Positions 24,511 through 31,922 of a stretch of DNA of 64,000 bases are shown piece by piece. Within the stretch, counting starts at the first letter, position 1, and every line of letters begins with the position of its first letter. Below the pieces are notes generated by a model. It had not been told where the DNA came from and searched no databases. It saw nothing but the letters and a program-made list of their open reading frames with translations. The stretch is from Gemmataceae bacterium (lineage in GTDB: Bacteria; Planctomycetota; Planctomycetia; Gemmatales; Gemmataceae), in the NCBI GenBank assembly GCA_019694755.1, contig JAIBBI010000006.1:1-64000 (forward strand), read 5' to 3'. The position numbers were made by a program, and so were the translations under genes.

Positions 24511-27500
24511 TTACTTGCGGGCCGGCTCGCTCCGCATATGGCAGTTCTTGTACTTCTTGCCGCTGCCACACGGGCAGGGGTCATTTCGGCCGACGCGTTC
24601 CTTGCTATTCCGGATCGGCTCCAGGACCTTCTCGCTGCTCGCCGCGTTGGTACTGGTGCCGTCGTGCGGCTGGCTGGTCGATTCGAACCGGGGCGCTGCT
24701 TCGTGGACGGTAGTAAAGGTGACCTCCTGGAAGCCTTCCTCTTCTTCCATCCGGAATACCGCGTCGGTGATCCGGTCTTCCAGCGCCGCCCACATTTCGT
24801 CGAAGGCCTTCATGCCCTCGCGTTTGTATTCCGTTTTCGGGTCGACCTGCGCGTACGAGACGAGTCCGATTCCGCTCCGCAGGTGGTCCATGGTGAGCAG
24901 GTGCTTTTTCCAGGCGTCGTCGAGGCGGCCCAACAAAACGCTGCGCTCCAGACCGCGCATTTCCGGCCGATAGCGGTCGTCGAATGCGTTCCACAGGATA
25001 TGGTTGGCCCCTTCCTCCGTGATCCCGGTCAGATGATCGACGGGGATGTCGATTCCAAACGTCGTGCGGAACCAGTCGGCAAGCTCCCGGGCGTCGCCCG
25101 ATTCGCTCTTGGTCGCGCCCTCGAAGGCTTCCGCGACTCGGGCGCGGATGGCGTCCTGACCGCCGGCCGGCATGCCCCCCCGACCGAGATCAGAGACCAT
25201 TTCGATCAATTTGGACCGCGAAAGCGTGCGGAAATCGTCTTCGTTCATTCGATCCGCCAGTGCCGGGAAGCGGAATCGCGTGAAGGCGTAGAAGCCGGCC
25301 CGGTCATACTTGGCCGCGCCACCCTGACCGCGGTCGCTCATGAACGTGTTGACCGCGGCCATGACCGGGAATTCGGTTTCCTTTTTCAGGTAGGCAGCCC
25401 GGACAAGTTCCTTGATCCTGGCTTTCACCTTGACGGCCGTCAGCCCGGCAAGGTCCTCGCCCGAGACACCCAACATGAACTTGCGGTTGGCCCAGTCACA
25501 GACGGATTGCAGGCTCCATTCCGGCGACAGGTACTTTTCCCCGTCACTGAGATCAATCTCGTTGATGACCTTTTCGCACTCGGCTTGAAGGTGGTCCATC
25601 AGGTTGTCGCGGCCGATGCGCTTGAGGTCGCGGTCGGTGAATTTCAGCCCATACCGACCCTCGATTTGCCGGGCCATGGCCTGCCATTGCCACTCGCTCT
25701 CGTCCATGTCCGTGCTCAGATTCTCCTCAAGCATGTCAAGGAAAGCACCGGGGAGACCCTGAATAGCACGATCGCGGGCCAGTTGGCAGGCCTCTTCGAA
25801 ATTGGTTTTTCGGAAGTCGTCAGCCTCAAATTCCGCGCCGAGCCGGTCGCCGGCAAACTCCGCGAAGCTTGCCGGACCGTAGTCGGACTGGAGTAACCGG
25901 TCGACGTTGGTATCAATCTGACGATCGATCATTTCAAGAATCGAGGCTTTCGGATTGGCGCCGTTCAGGATCGCCTGCCGGAAGCCGTACACGCGTTTTC
26001 GCTGATGGTCCATGACCTCGTCGTATTCGAGGAGGTTCTTGCGCGATTCGAAGTGTTGCTCTTCGACCTTTTTCTGTGCTTTCTCGATCTGGCGGGATAC
26101 CATTCGGCTTTCGATGGATTCGCCGTCCTGCATGCCGAGGCGAGTCAGCAAGGCGGCCATGCGCTCGCCACCGTAGATCCGCATCAGGTCGTCCTGCAAG
26201 CTCAGATAAAAGCGTGACGACCCGGGGTCACCCTGCCGGCCTGCGCGCCCGCGGAGCTGATTATCGATTCGCCGGCTGTCGTGCCGTTCCGTGCCGATGA
26301 TGTGCAGCCCACCGAGTTCAGCAACCTGTCGTCCTTGTTCCTTCATCTTTTCCGTGGATTCGATTTCATCGACGGTACGCTTCCAGATGTCCGGCGGGAC
26401 TTCGAGCCGGCTCGGGTACTCGTGCCTCAGTCGGGCCCAGGCCAATGTTTCGGGGTTGCCGCCCAGAATGATGTCGGTGCCGCGACCGGCCATGTTGGTA
26501 GCGATCGTCACCGCGCCAATCCGCCCCGCCTGCGCTACGATTTCGCTTTCGCGGGCCACGAATTCCGGCTTGGCGTTCAGCAATTCGTGCTTGATTCCGA
26601 CGCGATTGAGCTTGGTCGAGAGGATTTCCGACTTCTCAACGGATGCGGTGCCGATGAGTATGGGCCGCCCGGTCGCGTGGACCTTGACAACCTCTTCAAC
26701 GACCGCATCCCACTTCTCCTTTTCGTACCGGTATACGAGGTCCGAGCTGTTGATCCGGAGCATGGGCCGGTTGGTCGGGATGCCGATCACTTCCAGCTTG
26801 TAAATCTTCCAGAACTCGTTCGCCTCGGTCATGGCCGTGCCGGTCATGCCCGCGAGCTTTTCGTAAAGCTTGAAGTAGTTTTGAAGGGTGACAGTCGCGA
26901 GCGTCTGCGTTTCCTGCTTGATTTTCACGCCATCGCGGGCGTGTTTGGCTTCGACGGCTTGGTGCAGGCCGTCGGACCATTGTCGACCGAACATGGCCCG
27001 GCCCGTATGTTCGTCGATGATGATGATGCCGAGCTCGTTCGTGTCGCGGTCGGGCATCACCATGTAGTTCTTGTCGCGCTTGTAGAGGTGGTGAGCCTTC
27101 AGCGCGTTGTCGATCATGTGCGGCCAATCGGTGTTGCCCGCGGTGTAAAAGCTCTCGACCTCCGCCAGCTCTTCGGCCTTGCGGACGCCCGCATCGGTCA
27201 AATGGCAGGTATGCTCCTTCTCTTTGACCTCGTAGTAGGGGCCTTCGCCGCGTTTCTGGAGTTCCGTCAGACGCACGGCAATGTCGTTGGCCTGGGCGTA
27301 TCGAGCGACGTCGGAGAAGGCCGGGCCACTGATGATGAGCGGCGTCCGCGCCTCGTCGATGAGGATGTTGTCGACTTCGTCAATGATTGCGTAATGGAGT
27401 CGTCGCTGGCACTGCTGATACCACGGGTTGAACCGCGGATCACCCCAGCGGGCGGGCTTCATGTTGTCGCGCAGGTAGTCGAACCCGAATTCGCTGTTCG

Positions 27501-28155
27501 TGCCGTAGGTGATGTCGCATTCGTAGGCGGCCCGCCGGGCCATCGGTTCCATGTCCGACTGGATGAACCCGGCCGTCACGCCCAGGGCCGTGTAAATCGG
27601 CAGCATCCATTCGCAGTCGCGACGAGCCAGGTAATCATTGACCGTGATGACGTGAACGCCTTTGCCTTCAATGGCATTCAGGTAAGCGGGCAGGGTGGCG
27701 ACGAGCGTCTTCCCTTCGCCGGTGGCCATTTCCGCGATGTTTCCGCGATGCAGTACGATCCCGCCCAGAATCTGGGTGTCGAAGTGCCGCATGTTCTTCG
27801 TGCGACGACCGGCCTCACGGCAGGCGGCGAAGGCCTCGGGCAGGATGTCGTCGAGCGTTTCTGCGCGCGAGAGTCGCTCGCGGAATTGGGGCGTAAGCCC
27901 GGCCAGTTCCGTGTCGGAAAGGGCCTTCATTTTCGGCTCGAGGTCATTGACTCGGCCGAGAATGGAGCCCGTGATTACACGATGTTGCTGGCCCGCACCC
28001 CGGGGCCGAATGTAACCGAGTTTCCGAACATAGTTGTCATTCGAAGTGCCCAGAATGCGCGTAATTGCCCCGACGAAGCCCTCGGAAATGCTGGATAGAC
28101 CGTCACCGATCTTCTCAATGAAGCTCATCTCGGCAGTGTTGCTCGCATTCGCCAT
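24511..28155 (-). CDS. secA: Preprotein translocase ATPase SecA, enlarged form
   Basis: The motor of Sec secretion. Walker A is MATGEGKTLVA (near residue 150, versus about 108 in E. coli, so the N-terminus carries some 40 extra residues), with the DEAD-box helicase motif DEVDNILIDEARTPLIISGP and GRGTDIILGG further on. The C-terminus ends in the zinc and SecB-binding motif GRNDPCPCGSGKKYKNCH. At 1214 aa it is about 300 residues longer than E. coli SecA; most of the rest of the excess is in the helical scaffold/wing part after about residue 700, where TDMDESEWQWQAMARQ and FMSDRGQGGAAKYDRAGFY segments have no counterpart in short SecAs. Large SecAs are known in planctomycetes. Confidence 0.98.
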   Translation of the reverse strand: MANASNTAEMSFIEKIGDGLSSISEGFVGAITRILGTSNDNYVRKLGYIRPRGAGQQHRVITGSILGRVNDLEPKMKALSDTELAGLTPQFRERLSRAETLDDILPEAFAACREAGRRTKNMRHFDTQILGGIVLHRGNIAEMATGEGKTLVATLPAYLNAIEGKGVHVITVNDYLARRDCEWMLPIYTALGVTAGFIQSDMEPMARRAAYECDITYGTNSEFGFDYLRDNMKPARWGDPRFNPWYQQCQRRLHYAIIDEVDNILIDEARTPLIISGPAFSDVARYAQANDIAVRLTELQKRGEGPYYEVKEKEHTCHLTDAGVRKAEELAEVESFYTAGNTDWPHMIDNALKAHHLYKRDKNYMVMPDRDTNELGIIIIDEHTGRAMFGRQWSDGLHQAVEAKHARDGVKIKQETQTLATVTLQNYFKLYEKLAGMTGTAMTEANEFWKIYKLEVIGIPTNRPMLRINSSDLVYRYEKEKWDAVVEEVVKVHATGRPILIGTASVEKSEILSTKLNRVGIKHELLNAKPEFVARESEIVAQAGRIGAVTIATNMAGRGTDIILGGNPETLAWARLRHEYPSRLEVPPDIWKRTVDEIESTEKMKEQGRQVAELGGLHIIGTERHDSRRIDNQLRGRAGRQGDPGSSRFYLSLQDDLMRIYGGERMAALLTRLGMQDGESIESRMVSRQIEKAQKKVEEQHFESRKNLLEYDEVMDHQRKRVYGFRQAILNGANPKASILEMIDRQIDTNVDRLLQSDYGPASFAEFAGDRLGAEFEADDFRKTNFEEACQLARDRAIQGLPGAFLDMLEENLSTDMDESEWQWQAMARQIEGRYGLKFTDRDLKRIGRDNLMDHLQAECEKVINEIDLSDGEKYLSPEWSLQSVCDWANRKFMLGVSGEDLAGLTAVKVKARIKELVRAAYLKKETEFPVMAAVNTFMSDRGQGGAAKYDRAGFYAFTRFRFPALADRMNEDDFRTLSRSKLIEMVSDLGRGGMPAGGQDAIRARVAEAFEGATKSESGDARELADWFRTTFGIDIPVDHLTGITEEGANHILWNAFDDRYRPEMRGLERSVLLGRLDDAWKKHLLTMDHLRSGIGLVSYAQVDPKTEYKREGMKAFDEMWAALEDRITDAVFRMEEEEGFQEVTFTTVHEAAPRFESTSQPHDGTSTNAASSEKVLEPIRNSKERVGRNDPCPCGSGKKYKNCHMRSEPARK

Positions 28156-28608
28156 CGCAAATATCGCCTCGTCGCCGGCGCCGGAAAAGTCGTCCGGATC
28201 GTCGTAACCCGAACGGTAACAGGTAGTTTAAGGTTGGAAGAATAGGGGGTCAATACAGCCCGCTCCGCCTTCGCCCCCGACCATGCGACAGTCATCGATG
28301 CGCCGGGGACAGTGAAGACGGACGGTCCACAAGCCGGCCCTCGCCCGAATTGGCAGAAATGCACCACTTCCTCTAGCCTGCACGGATCAAAGCCTTAACA
28401 AGGCGATTTGCCGGACTACAGAACCTAAATGTAATGGGTGCAATTGGTTGTGGCGATATGAGGGTGTTGCATAATGGTTGCGAGTTGGCGAGTTATGAGT
28501 CGGTGGGCGCGTGGTTGTCGTCCAGGCCAAAGAAGTAGGTCGCGTGGTTGCTTGTCAGGATGGCAGGTTCTTGTACCATATCTGCTTACGAATGCAGGGG
28601 ATCCGGTC
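28156..28608. other. 453-nt gap between secA and rpmB
   Basis: No supported gene. Small frames on both strands lack coding character. The region must hold the divergent secA and rpmB promoters; the part nearest rpmB has a weak sigma70 match (see 28552-28579). From 28470 to 28550 the plus strand is unusually rich in TTG/GTG steps (gttgcg, ggttgtcg, ggttgctt). I see no tRNA-like or riboswitch-like fold. Confidence 0.5.
28552..28579 (+). promoter_or_regulatory. Possible rpmB promoter
   Basis: TTGTCA (28552-28557), 16-nt spacer, TACCAT (28574-28579). Five and four matches to the sigma70 consensus. The start of rpmB is 30 nt downstream. Sequence match only. Confidence 0.3.
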
Positions 28609-28872
28609 ATGGGAATGAAGTGCGCTATTTCCGGCAAGAAGCCGTCGGTCGGCAACAAGATCCGGTATCGTGGTAAGGCCAAGTATCTCGGTGGTGTCGG
28701 TAAGAAAATCACCGGCAAAACCAAGCGCCGATTCCTCCCGAATCTCCAGCGAATTCAGGTTCAGGATGAAAATGGGACGGTGAAGACGATTCGCGTCGCG
28801 GTGAGCGTCATTCGCAGTGGACTGGTCCAGAAACCGGTCCGCCGAAAGGCGTTCCAGATCTCGAAAGTCTGA
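28609..28872 (+). CDS. rpmB: 50S ribosomal protein L28
   Basis: An 87-aa basic protein with the L28 pattern: CAISGKKPSVGNKIRYRGK, then TKRRFLPNLQRIQV and VAVSVIRSGLVQK. AGGGGA precedes ATG 28609; a second ATG at 28615 is possible and would remove two residues. The open frame runs further upstream without L28 homology. The L28 zinc Cys pairs are incomplete (one Cys), so this is a zinc-free form. It is followed by a strong terminator. Confidence 0.96.
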   Translation: MGMKCAISGKKPSVGNKIRYRGKAKYLGGVGKKITGKTKRRFLPNLQRIQVQDENGTVKTIRVAVSVIRSGLVQKPVRRKAFQISKV

Positions 28873-28899
28873 TCCACAGTTCCGATCGCGATATTGTGG

Positions 28900-28928
28900 G
28901 GGCGGGGGCACGGCTCCCGCCCTTTTTT
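28900..28928 (+). terminator. Rho-independent terminator after rpmB
   Basis: GGGCGGG (28900-28906) and CCCGCCC (28916-28922) with a 9-nt loop, then six T (28923-28928). It ends only 22 nt before the gatC start. Confidence 0.9.
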
Positions 28929-28950
28929 GTTGGCCGCCGAGGTGTCTGCC

Positions 28951-29238
28951 ATGGCGTTGGACATTGAACAGGTTCGGTGGGTCAGTCACCTCGCGAGGCT
29001 CAAACTGAGCGACCCGGAACTCGCCATAATGACGAGGCAACTCGGCGCCATTCTCGAATACGTTGGCCAGCTTCGTGATGTCGCGACCGAAGGCGTCGAA
29101 CCGATGGCCCACCCGCTCCCGGTCGCCAACGTTTTCCGCCCCGATGAGCCGGTTCCGAGTCTGCCTGTCGATGAAGCGTTGAGCAACGCTCCCGTTCGAC
29201 TGGGAGACTTTTTCGGCGTACCCGCAATTCTCGACTGA
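28951..29238 (+). CDS. gatC: Asp-tRNA(Asn)/Glu-tRNA(Gln) amidotransferase subunit C
   Basis: A 95-aa GatC. Family pattern: [17 protein letters not shown] at the N-terminus, [21 protein letters not shown] in the middle and the C-terminal Arg-Pro-Asp-Glu (FRPDEPV). It stabilises the GatA-GatB pair that converts misacylated Glu-tRNA(Gln) or Asp-tRNA(Asn) into the correct species. gatA follows after 19 nt; gatB is not in the window. A terminator lies just upstream. Confidence 0.95.
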   Translation: MALDIEQVRWVSHLARLKLSDPELAIMTRQLGAILEYVGQLRDVATEGVEPMAHPLPVANVFRPDEPVPSLPVDEALSNAPVRLGDFFGVPAILD

Positions 29239-29257
29239 TCTTGGGGAGTTTTCGGGC

Positions 29258-30715
29258 ATGACCGGCGTCAATCGAACAGCGGCAGACCTGATCGCGGCCC
29301 AGCAGGCCGGGGAATCGGCCGAGTCCATTGTGACGGCGTTTCTGGACTCCATTGATTCCCGGGAGTCAAAAGTCCGGGCATTTCTCAGCGTTGATCGCGA
29401 ATCCGCCCTGGAGCAAGCGAGGGATGTTGATACCCGGCGTAAGTCCGGGAAGCCATTGGGATTGCTGGCGGGCGTACCCGTGGCCATCAAAGATGTCTTG
29501 TGTACCCGCGGGCAGGTCACCACGTGCGGCAGCAAGATACTTGAGGACTTTCGCCCGCCTTACGACGCTCACGTGATTTCCGCGCTCCGCGGTGCGGATG
29601 CCGTCATCGTGGGCAAGACGAACATGGACGAATTCGCCATGGGTTCGTCGACCGAAAACAGCGCGTACCAGGTGACCCGAAACCCTTGGGATTTGGACCG
29701 AATTCCCGGCGGTTCGTCGGGTGGTTCGGCGGCGGCCGTGGCGGCCTGCCAGGCGCCACTTTCGATCGGTACCGACACCGGGGGATCCATCCGCCAGCCG
29801 GCATCGCTATGCGGAATTGTCGGACTCAAGCCGACCTACGGGCGCGTCAGCCGGTATGGGCTAGTTGCCTTTGCCAGCTCCCTCGATCAGATCGGACCGT
29901 TCTCGCACGATGTTACCGATTCCGCCCTCATGCTGGAGGCTATCGCCGGACACGATCCCCGGGACAGTACGAGTGTTGATCGTCCGGTCCCGAAATACTC
30001 CAATTCGATCAATGAGCCTGTCGGACCGCTGACAATCGGGTTGCCTCGCGAGTACTTCGGGGAGGGGCTCGATCCCGAAGTGGAGTCGGCAGCCCGCGAA
30101 GCCGTGCGTGTCTATGAAAAGCTGGGAGCCAAAGTCGTCGAAGTTTCCTTGCCGCACAGTCGATACGCCATTGCTGTGTATTATCTGGTCGCCACGGCCG
30201 AGGCCTCGAGCAATCTCGCTCGGTTCGATGGCGTGCATTACGGGCACCGGGCGAAAGATTTCGACGGTTTGATCGACCTGTATGAAGCCAGCCGAGGCGA
30301 GGGATTCGGCCCGGAAGTCCGGCGTCGAATCATGCTGGGTACATTTGCGCTGTCCTCCGGTTACAAAGACGCCTATTACCTGAAAGCTCTGAAAGTGCGT
30401 CGTCTGATCAAGGGAGATTTCGACGCGGCACTGCGAACCTGTGATGTCATTATGGGGCCCACCGCGCCGACAGCCGCATTCCGGGTCGGTGAAAAGGCGG
30501 ACGACCCGCTGGCGATGTACCTCTCCGACATCTACACCATCTCATGCAACCTCGCAGGATTTCCCGGGATCAGCATCCCATGCGGATGGACTCGGGGTGG
30601 CCTGCCGATCGGCCTGCAGATTCAGGCCGGCCCATTCGAGGAGGAGAAACTCCTTCGAGTAGCCCGGATGCACGAACAGGCCACGGATTGGCACCTCCGA
30701 CGACCAACTCTTTAA
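29258..30715 (+). CDS. gatA: Asp-tRNA(Asn)/Glu-tRNA(Gln) amidotransferase subunit A
   Basis: A 485-aa amidase-signature enzyme that releases ammonia from glutamine. The Ser-cisSer-Lys triad is in VPVAIKD (Lys), [13 protein letters not shown] (cis-Ser) and [18 protein letters not shown] (nucleophile Ser), with [26 protein letters not shown] after it, which is diagnostic of GatA over other amidases. Length is standard. It is co-transcribed with gatC. Confidence 0.98.
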   Translation: MTGVNRTAADLIAAQQAGESAESIVTAFLDSIDSRESKVRAFLSVDRESALEQARDVDTRRKSGKPLGLLAGVPVAIKDVLCTRGQVTTCGSKILEDFRPPYDAHVISALRGADAVIVGKTNMDEFAMGSSTENSAYQVTRNPWDLDRIPGGSSGGSAAAVAACQAPLSIGTDTGGSIRQPASLCGIVGLKPTYGRVSRYGLVAFASSLDQIGPFSHDVTDSALMLEAIAGHDPRDSTSVDRPVPKYSNSINEPVGPLTIGLPREYFGEGLDPEVESAAREAVRVYEKLGAKVVEVSLPHSRYAIAVYYLVATAEASSNLARFDGVHYGHRAKDFDGLIDLYEASRGEGFGPEVRRRIMLGTFALSSGYKDAYYLKALKVRRLIKGDFDAALRTCDVIMGPTAPTAAFRVGEKADDPLAMYLSDIYTISCNLAGFPGISIPCGWTRGGLPIGLQIQAGPFEEEKLLRVARMHEQATDWHLRRPTL

Positions 30716-30736
30716 TTCATCCACGGGAGCCGATTC

Positions 30737-31855
30737 ATGGCCGACGAGAAACCGGAAGACAAGACAGCGATTCCTCTTCGCAGCGTCCATACCACGTCGC
30801 TGGCCGAACTGCTCACACAGATGCAGTGCTCGCTGCTGATCTCAACTTACCAGGCCGGCAAATTGATCGTGGCCCGCGTGGATGACGGTAAGATCAACAC
30901 GCACTTTCGCAGTTTCCACACGCCCATGGGCATGGCGGTGCAGGGCAACCGCCTGGCAATGGGAACGTTCGTGCACGTCTGGGAAATGGTCAATCAGCCG
31001 GATGTCGCGAGAAAGCTCCAGCCCGAGGGCAAGCATGATGCCTGTTACCTCCCGCGATACCAGCACTGCACCGGCAATATCGGGATCCACGAAATTGCAT
31101 ACGACGACTCGGGCGATCTCTGGATTGTCAACACCCGGTTTTCGTGCCTGGCCAAGCTGCGACGCGACGCGAGCTTTGAGCCGGTCTGGCGTCCGCCCTT
31201 CATCACGGGGCTGGCAAGCGAAGACCGATGCCATCTCAACGGGCTTGGAATGCGTGACGGCCGGCCGAAATACGTAACGGCTCTCGGCGAAACGAATACG
31301 AATGCCGGGTGGCGGAAAAACAAGGCGTTCGGCGGGGTCATCATGGATGTGCCGAGCGGCGAGTTCATCACTCGCGGCCTATCCATGCCCCACTCGCCTC
31401 GCTGGTACCAGGACCGTCTCTGGGTACTGGAAAGCGGTGCGGGGCATATCTCTATGGTCGACCAGTCAACCGGGAAGCTGGACATGGTGGCGCAGGTGCC
31501 CGGTTTTACCCGTGGCGTCGACTTTTTTGGCCCCATTGCTTTCGTGGGACTGTCGCAGGTCCGCGAGTCTGCCGTGTTCAGCGGCATCCCGATTACCGAG
31601 CGGCTCCCGAAGCCCGAGGATCGAAGCTGCGGAGTATGGGCCGTGGACTTGCGGAACGGTCAGACGCTCGGCTTCCTCCGCTTCGAGGAAGGAGTGCAGG
31701 AGATCTTTTCGGTTCTGGTCGTGCCGCATAAATTCCCCGAAGTGCTCAACGAAGAGAGCGACGAGAACATCGCTAATTCGTTCATGCTTCCGGACGAAGT
31801 CATGAATCAAGTCGAAGCCGGAACCCCGCCTCCGGAAGAACTGAAAGATAAGTAG
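30737..31855 (+). CDS. TIGR03032 family protein (probable beta-propeller)
   Basis: A 372-aa soluble protein matching the TIGR03032 pattern: SLLISTYQAGKLIV near the N-terminus, FRSFHTPMGMAVQGNRLAMG, the strongly conserved HDACYLPRYQHCTGNIGIHE, and LNGLGMRDGRPKYVTALGETN. Repeated short strands with Trp and Gly-x-Leu patterns (LWIVNTRFSCLA, RLWVLESGAGHI) suggest a beta-propeller. The family's biochemical function is unknown. It starts 21 nt after gatA with GGGAG before the ATG, so it may be read with gatCA, and it ends at a very strong terminator. Confidence 0.85.
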   Translation: MADEKPEDKTAIPLRSVHTTSLAELLTQMQCSLLISTYQAGKLIVARVDDGKINTHFRSFHTPMGMAVQGNRLAMGTFVHVWEMVNQPDVARKLQPEGKHDACYLPRYQHCTGNIGIHEIAYDDSGDLWIVNTRFSCLAKLRRDASFEPVWRPPFITGLASEDRCHLNGLGMRDGRPKYVTALGETNTNAGWRKNKAFGGVIMDVPSGEFITRGLSMPHSPRWYQDRLWVLESGAGHISMVDQSTGKLDMVAQVPGFTRGVDFFGPIAFVGLSQVRESAVFSGIPITERLPKPEDRSCGVWAVDLRNGQTLGFLRFEEGVQEIFSVLVVPHKFPEVLNEESDENIANSFMLPDEVMNQVEAGTPPPEELKDK

Positions 31856-31861
31856 CAATGT

Positions 31862-31894
31862 AAACGGCCGCGGCAGTGATGCCGCGGCCGTTTT
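31862..31894 (+). terminator. Strong rho-independent terminator after the TIGR03032 gene
   Basis: A perfect 14-bp stem (31862-31875 with 31880-31893) closed by a GTGA tetraloop and ending in TTTT. The near-symmetry means it may also stop transcription of the convergent gene at 31923. Confidence 0.93.
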
Positions 31895-31922
31895 ACTTTT
31901 TGTCTCGGATTGTACTCGGCGA

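Noticed and set aside
24538-28098. Long plus-strand open frames (452 and 605 codons)
   Set aside because: Antisense to secA. They arise from the codon bias of a high-GC gene; their translations are Arg/Val/Phe-rich without motifs.
28156-28608. Riboswitch or tRNA in the secA-rpmB gap
   Set aside because: No cloverleaf or known riboswitch core could be drawn by eye; left as unannotated gap.
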